Assembly: GCA_020055645.1 (NCBI GenBank)
Contig: CM034547.1
Location: 6,324,001-6,388,000, forward strand
Direction of reading: 5' to 3'
DNA from: Tomocerus qinae
Taxonomy: Eukaryota > Arthropoda > Collembola > Entomobryomorpha > Tomoceridae
Length of the DNA: 64,000 nucleotides
Shown here: one piece after another, positions 35,701 to 48,076 of the stretch
Layout of the letters: the number at the start of each line of letters is the position of its first letter
How positions within the stretch are numbered: position 1 is the stretch's first letter
Position numbers and translations under genes: made by a program
Notes under the pieces: generated by a model
What the model was told of the DNA's origin: nothing
Databases searched by the model: none
What the model saw: the letters and a program-made list of their open reading frames with translations, nothing else

Positions 35701-37648
35701 ATAGATATTTTATGTTGTACATCTACCATTTTCATGGATTTTTAAAGTTTACCTGTAAAGGATGTAATAACAAACAAAATGATCTAAAAATCAGATTTGT
35801 AAATTGCTGTATATAAATGTTTACATCATTTTTCTAAAAATCTCTATCAAGCAATTTTCCTGTCAATAACTGACCCATTTGTGAATTATTATTATGGTCA
35901 TTTTTGTATATAGCCGATTGTTTACAACTATTCATCAAAATTAAACTGCATCCGAAATGCAGGTACAAGACAATGATATATTATTGTTCAATGTTGGTAT
36001 ACTGCACATAGTGCATACTTGATATGCATATGAAAATATCAGTTTCCACTGTAGTAAATGCAAAAAAAAAATTTAAAGGGTAACATATTGTTGGAGTCAA
36101 AGGTTGCAAGAAATCCATTTAGAACTGTTTCTTATTCTTTTATATTGTAAGAAATAATAGTTGTGGATCCTTCACTTGAAGTGGTTTACAATGTAGTAAA
36201 TACAGCTAGACGTATGGCATAGTTGGCTTTCGAAAATAGCAGTTAGAGTAGGAGAGTGGAGGCAAGGAGGATAGGTATTAAATTACGATAGTAAAGGATG
36301 AGTGTAGCTACCTTTTGATGCTAAGAAATATGAGGTGAGTGTAAGACTGGAGGACTATGGCATTAAGGAGGACTGGGATTGCATGCAAAGGGTTATCCTT
36401 AAAAATGTTTTCTTTCGGATATCATGTGGGTAGACTTCTTTGTTCTTGCTTAGTTGACGGTAGAGATACGGAGATAGATAGATAGTACTTACTACGATCT
36501 AATCTTTGTAGCATCGCATCCCTCAGGCTTTATTTCCTAACACCATCACACATATTATTCAGCCAAGCCATCCATGCAGAGCCACATTGCTGGAGGAAGA
36601 AAAGAATCTATAGAAACTACATCCATCCATTACTCTCTCTCTCTCTGTCTCTACATCATGTAACTCTCTCGAAAGACTGGAACCAACGAGTCCAGTGCAG
36701 ACTATATCAGAAACATTATTAGGTCGAATAAAAAGCAGATAAAAATGCATAAGAGATATACAGGTAGAGCATTGTTGTTGTAGACGCTGCACGGTCAGTA
36801 CACTATTTTATAGTTAATCTTGAAATCTGAAGCAAGTCAAGTCAAACGAAGACAAAACTTCACTTCAGGGTCGAATTCGAATTGCCTTCAGGTTTCCTTT
36901 GCCTTAGAGCACTATTATAAGGTACGGCAGGCAGAAAGAAACGTAGAGGCTAGATTACATTACGTTACATTCTATTAGGACGGAGGGAGAAAAAACGGAC
37001 GTCCATACTTATGTGGTCATACAAACAAATATGGATAGATACATATAAGTAGCTCTCTAGCCGACTTTTCTTTATAGCTCCGGCTTTTTTAAACAGCCTT
37101 TCCAAAGCAGTTTCCTTTGGTCGGCTTGACTTTATTAACTTTACTTAACTAAACTTTAAAGGTTTCCTTCTCATGTAAAAAGGGGTTTCATGTGGACAAG
37201 TCCAATACTCTTCTCCTCTCACTACTACTACTACTCACGAAAGACTACTCTCACTGTGAGACAGAGCAGACGGATGAATTAGACGAACAACAATCCAAAA
37301 TCTAATCCAGTCCACTTCTCCGTATGAATGTACATTTCTACGATCCACTTCATTCCAGTTACACAGTTCAGTCCAGTCAGCATCTCCTCGCTGTTCGCAC
37401 AACTCAGTTCGAGAGACAACAAGACGGAGGAAAGTACAGAAAGGATATTCTGTCTCCCACAATGAAAAAGATTACATAGAAATACAATAAGGAACAGTAA
37501 TAAGACACTCACATTCTCTACTCCAGTCCCACTTTGACTCCGAACAAATCCAGTCACACCAGTTTCTTTTAGTTCCATTTCAGTTTATTTGCTTCCCTTC
37601 TTCGCCAGCCACAGTTTTATTTCATTATTGCGGTCACCGCAGTTTACA
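32740..37648. other. Gene-poor 4.9 kb stretch
   Basis: No gene recognised. Open frames at 33167-33577, 34030-34218, 35201-35413 and on the minus strand at 36559-37578 lack domains, homologous look or splice context. A (CT)n tract lies at about 36634-36653. A tRNA A-box-like string (TAGCTCAGAGG) occurs at 34585. The last few hundred bases probably contain the promoter and 5' UTR of the basic secreted-protein gene. Confidence 0.5.
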
Positions 37649-38414
37649 ATGGATACTCGTAAATTTCTTCTTATCCTGACAGTTGTCATTGCTGTCTATG
37701 TCACTGTATCGTCAGCTACACAATCACCAGTAGAAGAACATGACAATAAAGCTGTTCAGCTTGCAGACGAATCCCAGCCACCAAATTCAGACAAAAATGG
37801 TAAATTTTCTTCAGTGAATATTTTTCACGAATATTTTGTGTTTAGGAATGATAAATCGAGATATATAAATAGGACTTTGGTTTTTTGTACTTACAGCAGA
37901 TGATACACCGTCAACGGAGGGGAAAAAGTCAAAACCGAAACGAAAGCATCATGGAAAGAATAAAAATCACAGAAATAACCATCCCCGTCCACGTTCTCAT
38001 GGAGGACGTAATCGTACACGAAATCATCACAAAAACCACCGTCACGGCTCAAAGGACAAATCCAAGAAAAATCCAAGCGTTACCCCATTGCCTCACGAGG
38101 ACACTTCAGTGAAGGCAAACACTGGAGAAAATAAAAGACAAGAGCGAAATCATAACAACAAAAAAGAGAAGAATAACAAAAATCGTTCTCGCAGTCGGGA
38201 GGGAAGAAATCGAAATCATAATGAGCGAGATCATCCGTCGAGTCATCCTATTCAAAACGACGCATCATCAACGTCGATAAATGATCCGGTTGAAGTAGAA
38301 TCCATCTATCAGGCTCAGAATTACAACCACAATCTTGTCGGTCATTCCACAAAAACGAGCGTGAAACATGAGCCGACGAAAGCGACTGGCCCTGGCTCAA
38401 CCACTTCCAACTGA
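37649..38414 (+). CDS. Secreted basic His/Asn/Lys/Arg-rich low-complexity protein
   Basis: Two exons (37649-37799, 37897-38414) give 222 aa of unrecognised family. A signal peptide is evident (KFLLILTVVIAVYVTVSSA). After an acidic spacer, the mature protein is dominated by His, Asn, Lys and Arg (for example KPKRKHHGKNKNHRNNHPRP and RNHHKNHRHGSKDKSKKN). A Ser/Arg block (RSRSREGRNRN) follows, then a less charged tail. The composition suits binding of polyanions or metal ions, but no fold or motif is visible. The acceptor is a tandem ACAGCAG (37894-37899), so splicing could add or omit one Ala in frame. Compositional bias makes orthologue finding hard. Confidence 0.65.
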
Positions 38415-39584
38415 CAGTCAAATCATCCAGTTCATCTTCAACGCTGATGCTATTACAGATTACTAACCAAACTACTAGTAACAAAAAAGGCATATACATA
38501 TTATAACTATTTGCATACTCTACAATTACATAATACGTTACATACGCATACATACATACATACAAGTATAATATAGCATACACACAATTTGACCATATTA
38601 TACAAATCTTTGGACGCTGTATTGAGATAGATTCACATAAATTACGAAGTATGACCAGATAGAATTTTAAACAATCTCAGGCACAACGAAAATAATCCAC
38701 GCTCACTACCAATTACCTCTTTTCTACATTTCAAGTACTGTTTTTTCATTAAAATAAGTACCTTTTTAGTTAAGAGTAGAACTTTACAATCTAGTTATTA
38801 CATTTTTATGATTTTCCTCATCAACATCAAGTACCAATTATAATTCAAAAAAACATCTAGGTGACCAGTTTACTTCTAGTTTGGCGATCCTTTGTTTCTG
38901 TTGATTATAAGTATTTTTGTTTTTAAGAACTGTATTTAATTAAAGTATTATGCCTAAAAAGTATTGATAATGTAAACACTTGAAAGCTATTTAAAAGCAG
39001 AACAATTGAATGTTTTTTACTTAGTCTAGAAGATTATCCCACCAACTGTGAACTAACAGTTATAATATGGAAATATCATATCATTAGGAACAAAGGTACG
39101 GAAGGTAAATAAGTAGATAGCGTTATTATTTTGTAATGTTGTTGTGAATGACAAAAGTTTTTTAGGCTTGACTTTGCTACAAATCCAACCCTTAAGTACC
39201 TAGAACCTTCTAGTAATATTTAAGCTGATATACTCACATGCCTTTAGTATTACCACCCAAGACCATATTATTATTATACTACTACGCTATATTGTATTAT
39301 GTGAATGTGAAACAAGAATCTATTGTTTTTATATTTATTTGTACTTCTGAAATGTAAGTTTGGTGCACGTACCTTACTTACAACCAATATTACATGTTTA
39401 CTACTGAGAAATGCGAGAAAATAAAATCTTTATGGTAATTGTGTTCAGGTTTTGATGTCCTAGAGTTTTCTGTAGTCGCACATAAATGCATAAAATATGA
39501 GAACAGAGTGATACGAATAATGTAGAAAGAGTCGAAGAGTATGGAGCAAGTTGCAGATGGATAAATAATTTAATAGAAAAAAAG
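38415..39584. other. Convergent intergenic region
   Basis: Between the 3' ends of the basic secreted-protein gene (+) and the TGFBRAP1 gene (-). It contains a short (CATA)n microsatellite at about 38544-38563. Nothing else recognised. Confidence 0.55.
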
Positions 39585-42500
39585 TCAGACACACTTTGAG
39601 TGAACTACAACACCCTTCTTGTACATAATTGGTTCAATTGAATCAAATCTACGAGAACAAACAGCACAGACACTCTCGTCGTCCATTCGGTAGCCCTGAT
39701 TGCCTTCGTGCATTTCCAACTTGTAGTCTAAATGAATCCTTTCCGCCAGTCCTTTCACCAGTTGAGATTTTCGTTGCTGACAAAAATAATCATATACAGC
39801 ACTCGGTTAGTCTCTTATACAAATCATTAACAACTAATAGATATAGTAGGTACTCACACAACTACGCATTTCACACACACACACTCACAATACATGTCTA
39901 TCATTTAATGCGACCAAATTCAATTGACACCCCGTAATTACTGCGTGTCAGTTCTGTTGTTTGTCTAGCATGCTATTATTTGCTCTTATCTTATGACTGT
40001 ATCTATTAACTATTTAGTTACCTTCTGGAGTTGATTCCTCATTGCACGATGTAACAAACTAGACATTACAGTTAGCGACCACTCGTCTGGAAACAGATGC
40101 AATACACTAGACAGGTCAAACTCTTCTCCAAAATCTGAGAGGAGGTCATGGCATTCTGGGCTTATGTTGCCGCGTTCTCTGCAAAAAAATACTCAATTAA
40201 AATTGTCTATAGTCTATAATCTCTCGAATGTAGAGCAATTAAATTAAAACGCTTTAACATCCAGTTTGGAATTGTGAAATTACTCTGTCTGAAGATAAAT
40301 ATCAAGCAAATCTAGATACGCCCGTCTTCGCTGACTAGATGACTGAACTTTTCTACAGTATTCGCGTGCTAATTTGTGATCATGCAAGTCCCGAACAAAG
40401 ATTGTTAACGCTGGTGTATGGTCTCCAGCCTATAATCAAATTAATACCATTTACTGTAATTGAGTTATTTTATTTATTTTATCTTTAGAGTAAATTGAGT
40501 AAACTTACTTTTCCATGCAGAATAGCAAGTTCTAGTCGAAGTTTACTGTTCATTAGCCTCCCAATAAGAAATTGAACTTTGAGATGATTTGAGTCCATCA
40601 GAAATTGTTGAAATGTTTCTCGCAACGAATCCTCTCCAGAATCAACTATTTCTTCAATGTAGATGTTGGCTAAGTACGTGTGAATATCTTCATCGTCTAA
40701 CTTTTTAATGTTGACACAATGTTGGAGATATTCTAAACAGTTTTTACGAATCGGATGCATCTTTTCTGCAACTTTGAGCGGAGGGAATACTGAACTAACT
40801 TTCCGTTTTGAGAACACTTGCACTGCTTTTGATGAATTTAACTTTGCCAATTTTTCATAGTATGTCCACACCAAAGATTCGTCACTAGAACTGAATAAAT
40901 CATGTAATAAATCATTTATTTAAAAAGTTTGATTTTGGATGCAGAGAGAGACTGTCAGCTATATTTGCTTACCTTAGTAAAGTGTCAACTACAACATCTA
41001 AACCTTCGAATCGATCCAAATCGCTGCATTCATAATATCCCTGGGCAAGTTGAATCCAAATATCTAAGGCTTTTCTATAATCCCCTTTAGCCTTGTGAAG
41101 ATGGGCAGCACAGTCAAACATCTTCAATTCGTTCAACCAGTCAAGGCAATCTTCGTAGTCGATATTCATTTGATTTGCATTTTGAAGAATGTTGATGAAT
41201 TTTGGTTTGTCTAGCTTAGCTGAAAATTTTACAAGTGCTGTAGATAGGTCCTGCAGACATTTTAAAGACATTTTGCCATTACATTTTTAAAATAAATAGC
41301 TTTAATATCAGTTTGGTATAAATATCACAGAAAACCAATTTACTTTTGATGATGCTATACACTTATCTTCCAACAGCATATCCAAAGCAAATTTATTTAG
41401 TTCATTTATGCTGTACGAATCTTCCTTGGCAAGCTAGAGTAAATAAAAATCGACTCCATTACATTATGTAGATCAAGAGAAGAAAAATTATTTACATGTA
41501 CAAAAATTTTGTTAACTCATACTTGATTGACATCTAAAAAATTGTGAAGTGCAGGCAGGCTTCTGGTAAATGTAGAAGAAGTTGGAAGTATTTTTGGAAA
41601 TAAACTTATAACCTGTAACAAAAAAGTTAATGAGCAATCAATGAATTTCATCATCAGTTACTTAAACGAAAATAGTATGGTTGCACCTCTCTAAGGTCCA
41701 TTCTGGATTCCTTAACAGATTCTAGAGCTAATGGAAAGTCAAATACACTCAAACGAACAAAAACAGCTTTTCTATGAATTTTTCTGAGAAGATATTGTTC
41801 GTGGTCTTGCTTCAGAGTTGCCGTTTGAACCAGAGCAAAGGCTCTGTCTATTTTCTCCGAAGCCAATAAAGCCTTGAAAATTTAAATAAAATAATTACAA
41901 TCTGTCAAAGTCTATTTTAGTCTCTACATGATAAATTAATATACCTCAACTTGGTCCTCAACAGACACTGGTCTAAAACGATACAGGCTTCTTGTTGTTC
42001 CCACGTATAAATTTCCTTCACTTAATGCTAGACATTTTATGCCTGGAAATGGAATGGAGTTGTTGGAAGTTGGATCGTGGAGACTAGTAAAAAATTACCT
42101 TTATTGCTTTTTCATTATATTATTTTTTATTAGGTAGATTTTTTGTAATTTGAAATAATTAAAAATAAATACCTGTTCATGTATAAAGCCTCACTTCCGA
42201 TCGCTACCACATTGAGCCCATCCACTGTCATTTCTTTTACCTTTTCCATCCATACAATCGGTGGACGCTCACTTGTTCCTCTAGAAGTAACAAAAACACC
42301 TAGTCCTCCGGGTCCAATAACTAAAAACTCTTCCTAGTAAACCAAGTTAAATTACATAACGGATACATAAAGAATTTGCATAATTTTGAAAAACAAACGA
42401 ATACAACAATATTTTACCTTTCCGACATGGACAACATTGGGCTGCACTTCTTTAGCATCAAAATCACACAAATCAATAACTGACTTTTTCGGAGCATTCA

Positions 42501-43393
42501 TATTTAAAAATATATATCGACCAGAATTTAAAGCAGCACAAACAAGCCCAGCTTCTATTGCTAATGGACCAACTATTGAATCTAGTCCAATTTCTCTAAG
42601 GAGCTGGAACCCCTTTTCAGTTGCCTTTGCTGTTGTAATGGATTTCCGTCTCGAAAAGCAGAACTATTTTTTAATTTGGAACATTAGATGAATTAAATTA
42701 ATATTGATTGATCTTTAAATAACGAAATCAAGTCATACCTCCACTACGAATGCATCTCCGTTAGTTGGATTTTCGTCTATGGCGATTGATGTGATACTGG
42801 AAATGTTATTAGATCCTTTTACCTCCAATGTTTGTATGTCATACAGAGCTAATAAGCCTCCGCTTAGAATTATCAGACTATCTAAAGCTGAAGCACTTCG
42901 AATGTGAGTAATTGGCAAGCCCTAAAAGAGACATCAATATTTCGAAATTATATTTAAATGAGTATTTATTAGATATCTTTCGCTAAAATATTAAACACGG
43001 CATAAATAAAGTACCTTATTTAAATTTATTTGACGCACTTTAGAAAAAAGTGTTTTGGACCTTTCATCAGTAATAAAATATTCCATAATAGCTCTAGAAA
43101 TTGAAATAGGATAAATTAATACATTTATTTGCTTTATTGAAGATGTAGTAGTAATTAAAATATATCAATTAAATTATACCCTTCCATTGTACCAATAAAC
43201 ATCCTGCTCCCGGAACATTCAATGCATGTAATCTGTTCAAGCAAAATATTATTCATTCAATTCTAGACAATTTAGTTTTCATATTAATAGTAACTTATTA
43301 TCAATTAATAGTAACCTTTGCAGTAACTCCAGACACATCTATGCTGTGAATGACTAGTTGTGGTTCATAGATTTTAATATTTTGAGAATCCAT
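39585..43393 (-). CDS. TGFBRAP1: TGFBRAP1/VPS3-like CORVET tethering subunit
   Basis: Subunit of the CORVET complex that tethers Rab5-positive early endosomes; the human protein was also described as a TGF-beta receptor-associated protein. Fifteen exons give 819 aa: 43316-43393, 43180-43232, 43015-43093, 42739-42921, 42418-42663, 42173-42333, 41945-42083, 41687-41872, 41523-41612, 41344-41433, 40973-41250, 40509-40890, 40284-40429, 40022-40178, 39585-39776. The N-terminal CNH domain carries TGFBRAP1-like strings such as ENPTNGDAFVVEV and EFLVIGPGGLGVFVTSRGTS. The Vps39_1 region contains ISLFPKILPTSSTFTRSLPA. A long alpha-solenoid follows (LVWTYYEKLAKL, ILHGKAGDHTPALTIFVRDL). The C-terminal half zinc-finger is CAVCSRRF...VVHSKC. 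The length is close to human TGFBRAP1 (860 aa). Confidence 0.93.
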
Positions 43394-44489
43394 GTTCGAA
43401 AACTCTAAATTTATTCAAAAAATCCACAGACTGGTGCTTTTTAACGAGATTGATGCAATGTAAAGTTTTTAAATAGAATTACTACGCTGGAAGCTCTTTA
43501 TCAAAAAACATTTAACATATATAAATAAAGGAAACATCAAGTCGCTCCAGTCAGATGTACTATTTAATAATTTTGTTGTATGGAGCAATAACTTTTGCCA
43601 AAATATACATTTTTGTCACAAAATTCTGTTCCTATTTTTACAAGTTCGACAGCTAAAGACAGATATCACAAAATTGCCGGTTCCTTCAACACAACAACAC
43701 CCAGATACTCCTTTTTTGTTCACAATTTAGACTTACAATGTTACGATTTACGAGCCGATGAGTGAGACTTGTGAATGAATAAATAGCTTAGATTTTAATA
43801 ATTTAAATTGAAAGAAGTGGAATAATTTTACTTCAAAATAATTTTAACATTTCTTCCCAGCAAAGAAAAAATAGAAGTTCTGGTCTTCATTTCTTTGTTG
43901 TATATTATATGCTGTATTTCTGACTAAGCCTATAGAGGATGTTTTTCTTTTTAATCTTAAATTAAAAACAACTTATACTTTATTTCGCAGGAAATGTTTC
44001 AAGAAATGTTTCCCTTTAATAAAATTCTACAAACTATTTTACTTTTTCTGAACAAATTATATTTTAGTAAAATCAAAAATGTTTCGATTTAGATTTTTGT
44101 GCCAAAAAATGAATATAAAATTCATTTATCCTTTATTTCTTTATTTTTTATTTTAAAAAAATATTTTACTTTTTCTGAAAAAAATTATATTCGCAAAATG
44201 TTTAATATTTATATGGATGGGCTAATAAACAGCGAAAATTTTTTTGTTTACCTTTTATTCATTAGCATTTTATTTCGTACAAAACATTCTGTTTTCTAAG
44301 AATGATTTTTTATTTTTCATAGTAATTTGATTATTTGTCGGTGATAGATATATTTTAATCCTCAAAATAAGCAATTTTTTCCTCAGCTCAACTATAATAA
44401 TTATTAATACCATAAAAAATATTTAATATTTGACCATATTGAATAATTTCTGACAATTTTAAAACTAATTACCGATCTGAGCCTTTAAC

Positions 44490-44670
44490 TAACGTTGTCC
44501 GACCTTATCCAAAGTTATCCGACCTTATCAGAAAATATCCGACCTTGTCCGAAGTTATCTGAAGTTATCCGACCTTATCCGAAGTTATCCGACCTTATCC
44601 AAAATTATCCGATCTTATCCGAAGTTATCCGAAGTTATGCGATCTTATCCCACGTTATCTGATCTTATCC
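44490..44670. repeat. 10-bp minisatellite TTATCCGANN
   Basis: About 18 units of TTATCCGAAG, TTATCCGACC and variants. A related array sits at 58094-58280. The 3' end of a Helitron-like element lies about 180 bases to the right. Confidence 0.9.
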
Positions 44671-44852
44671 AAATTTTGAAATTCAACCAAAATGTTGACT
44701 CGTAAATATTTTGAAATTCAATAGCAATACCTAATAGTACATACATACTACATACTCATTTGTTGTGTAATATTGGCATTATTGCATGAAAATTTCCTGA
44801 TACATACATACAAACTGGCACGGCGTTTATATTAAAGGATCTTATTGTCTTA

Positions 44853-45124
44853 CTAGCTGAATCCTAGCACACAAAGTGTGCTAGAAAATGTTGAAATCAG
44901 TAAATTTCTAGCGACTGCGCATTGGCCCGAAATTCATAGACCGTTGATTGGACTCAGTACTGATAGTCTAAGTCTAGTCCTTGCTCATTAATTGCAAAAT
45001 ATTACCCTTACTCATTAATTACAAAATATTACGGACAAATATACAAACCTTAATACATTAATACAGAATTCCATGCGCATGTCCCACTTTATGTTTAAAA
45101 GATTATGTTTATGTAGAGTAAAGA
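44853..45124 (-). mobile_element. Non-autonomous Helitron-like element, copy 1
   Basis: Read on the minus strand, it begins TCTTTACTCTACATAAA after a host A. It ends in the hairpin CTAGCACAC-TTT-GTGTGCTAG, then GATTCAG and CTAG before a host T. This matches the hallmarks of Helitrons: A|T insertion, 5' TC, subterminal 3' hairpin, CTRR end, no target duplication. The body is shared with the copy at 57701-57957, including the string GAAATCAGTAAATTTCTA. There is no Rep/helicase coding. Confidence 0.7.
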
Positions 45125-46128
45125 TTACGTTTTGTTTGTATACTATCTTTTTTTTGGTATGTTTCATAATTATGTGTATTTTTGTAGGCGACAATTTAAT
45201 GCTATACAGCGGTTTGAAAAACAAAACCCTATCGATTGTGCACTAGAAAGGTTTCGACAGGGAAATATCACTAATTAGAAACTTTCCATTTCCTGTGTGG
45301 GAGTCAAAATGGACTGGAAATGGAAAATATAACTGAAATTGCTCCAAAGGTTCAAATTTTTTGGCCTTATTTCCCGGACGTTCAACAAAACAAAATGGGA
45401 AATGGGAATATCCGAAAATCTAAATGTTACTCAAAAGTATTTTCTATTTAACTTTATGTTTAATCTGGAAAAAGTATTTTCTAAAGATTAAAAATCATTT
45501 TGTAATTAATAATTGCTAAAAGTAGTTTCTAGAATAAATTAATTGTATTGAAGTCATTACACTTGGTACATTTAATGGAGTTGGTATTTGGCATTGATAA
45601 TGATTTGGCAGATTTAAACTGTTGTCAACATGCAGGGTTGAAAGAGCTAATAGTATCTCCTGCTACCTGCACTGTACGTAGTACTGTAAATATAAACAAG
45701 AGGATCAAAAGCATAAAGTGTGACTTGGCAATTTGGCATAGGTAAATTGTTTTTCTAGTGAGGAATACGAACATATCAAGACGCTTCTCAAGTAAGTACT
45801 TGTAAGTTAAGAAAGAGGGAAAGATCCTAAAATTTCTAAAAATAGAATTACATGCTGGCTCTTGGAATTCACACATTGTTTCTTTTCTCGTACTTAATTT
45901 AACATCTTCTTGATTAGCTCAGATAGTGCTACCTAAACACATTCTCGTGTTGACGTCGTTTCTCTAAGGAATTGTTGTTTTCTCAGTCAGAGCTAAATAA
46001 AAATATCTTAAAGTTCAAAAGCCATTATTTACGTATATCTGTTTCACTCAAAAAAGAGATTTTGGAACGGCACATTTATCCGTAGCTCCCAGCAAGAGAT
46101 AAAGTGTCCCCAAAATTATATCGTAAAA

Positions 46129-48076
46129 ATGGAAAGCAGTCCACTCTGTAACCAACATGTAAGTCCTTATTTTATTGTGTATTTACAAATTAAAAAATAA
46201 TATACTTGTTTATTTTTTCAGATTCTGGAGAAAATATTTGAATTTTGCAAAGTTTCAACATTATTACAATGTCGATTGGTTTGCAAACTTTGGGATGAGG
46301 AGTCTAGTAGAATATTAAAGAAAAAAGCTAAAATCACTCTTGGAACGACGGAAGATATGCTCAGTTTTTCCTCCAGTTTGGAACATTACACGAGTCCATT
46401 TTCTACATTTCTGATTCAATTTCTGTCGACAGATCAGTCGGTTTTAATTTATGAAATCCTTAATAAAACGAAAAAGTGTATTAAGCAAATAAACTTCCAG
46501 TATCAACCTCAGAGTCTTGAAGACACGTCGGATGAAGACGATGAAAGAGAACCAACTTCGCTACTTACATTGCCCCATGTAGAATCCCTGCATCTTTTTT
46601 CTACTCAGTTTGCTCCTTCGGAAGAAACTTTATGTATGCCAGCATTATTTGATAAACTGAATCTTCCACGCCTGACAAGCCTCACGGTGATCCATTTACA
46701 CGATACCAAATGTACAGACACAATTATCAAACTGATGAAACGAAGCAAATATCCTCTAGAAAAATTAAAAGTGCCTTGCACAAAATTGGCTGACATTGCA
46801 CGCGAAACAAACCTCAAGGAATTAAAAGAATTGGATTTATGCGAATTATTTCATGGATCTTTAGCAACAAACCAGACTCTAGATATCTTAACCTCTTCTT
46901 GTCCGAAATTGAAAAAATTGTCAATTGAATTAGCTCACCGAGTCACCAGTTCATACACGAACAGTCTTTTCATCTCATTGGCAAGAACTCTAGAAAGTCT
47001 CAAATTAACTATACAAGATAAAGCAATTTTATCCCGCCAAATCGTCAAAGTGAATTTACGTTTTCCAGAAATGAACAAACTGAAAGTTCTGTATCTTCGC
47101 TTTTCAAACCCTGGTTTGACCTACTTTATAGACAATCTTCCACAACTCTGTTCATTGGAGCTGGACACTCCTTGGCAAAGAAAAGTAAGAGGTGACATCA
47201 TTCCAGGGAATGGGAATCTGGAAAAAGTCCTTTATAATAATCTTTCTACTCTGAAACTATCTGAAACTCTAACCTCTGTTGATGTAGAAAATATTGGAAA
47301 TACATTCCCAAAATTAACATTTTTGGGTTGTGCATTTGAAAGTAACGATGCTCTAACCAAAGTTTTTGAAAAACTGACATTTTTGGAAAGAATTCTAGTA
47401 GAACGTCGTTCTAACATCACCGATTCAGGAATTTGTGGATTTTCTGAATTTGATATTAATCAAATCTGTCAAGAAATCCTTGAAAATAATGCGGAAAATT
47501 GTCGAATGAATATAATTTCCAAGTGGAGTGCTCAAAGACAAAATAATTTCATCGGCAGTTTGAAATGTAAGTTTTTTCATCTTAGAAAAGTAGATTACAG
47601 ATAATTAGCCCTTAATATTTCATAGCGCAATACGAACATTTGTCAACTTTATGGTTATTATCACGTTATGATAGGTTTGAAGACCCTGGAATTTTGCCAG
47701 CATGGACTGACTTGGATCTCAATCTTATTTGGTGTTCTCTCACTCACGGATCTGAGAACTTTAACCATTCAGGTTGGGTTTCCATTGCAGAATGTAAATT
47801 ACACCTTTTTCTATGATAGCTTTCATTTTGCCGTGCAGGTGATTTTTATTCAATTTCATTTACTCACAGACAACTACTTTAAAATACAAGACAAAGTTGC
47901 TAACAGAAGATCACTCAGTTGTGAAAGCCTTGAAAATACGTTTACCTATGCTCTCCAACTTGACCCTCTGGATTAGACATCACGATGAAAAATTAAACAG
48001 CGAAGAAGGGACTCTTCTCCATGCAGTTCTATCTCCGATGGATGTTAACATTTTGGCTACTATTTGTTCTGTATAA
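46129..48076 (+). CDS. F-box and leucine-rich-repeat protein
   Basis: Putative substrate adaptor of an SCF ubiquitin ligase. Exons 46129-46158, 46222-47566, 47675-47772 and 47870-48076 give 559 aa. Residues about 10-40 form an F-box (ILEKIFEFCKVSTLLQCRLV followed by CKLW, the typical end). The rest shows irregular leucine-rich repeats of the FBXL type: LPRLTSLTVIHL, LKELKELDLCELF, CPKLKKLSIELA, MNKLKVLYLRF, LPQLCSLELDT, FPKLTFLGCAF, LKTLEFCQHGLTW, LTDLRTLTIQ and LSNLTLWIRH. The two last small exons were found by matching phase and continuing the LRR pattern. An alternative acceptor at 47626 runs into stops. I cannot name an orthologue. Confidence 0.8.

Larger units (their letters stand above)
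43394..46128. other. Repeat-bearing intergenic region
   Basis: 2.7 kb of very AT-rich DNA between two genes with opposite orientation (starts facing away). It holds the 10-bp minisatellite at 44490-44670 and a Helitron-like element at 44853-45124. Open frames here are short and featureless. Confidence 0.6.

Noticed and set aside
37235-37578. Minus-strand open frames upstream of the basic secreted-protein gene
   Set aside because: Overlapping frames on the same strand with no domain; more likely the antisense of a 5' UTR or promoter.
44490-44670. CRISPR-like array
   Set aside because: Units are contiguous 10-mers without spacers and the genome is eukaryotic.
47626-47772. Alternative acceptor for the F-box gene at 47626
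   Set aside because: Its frame runs into stops and loses the leucine-rich pattern, while acceptor 47674 keeps both phase and LRR motifs.
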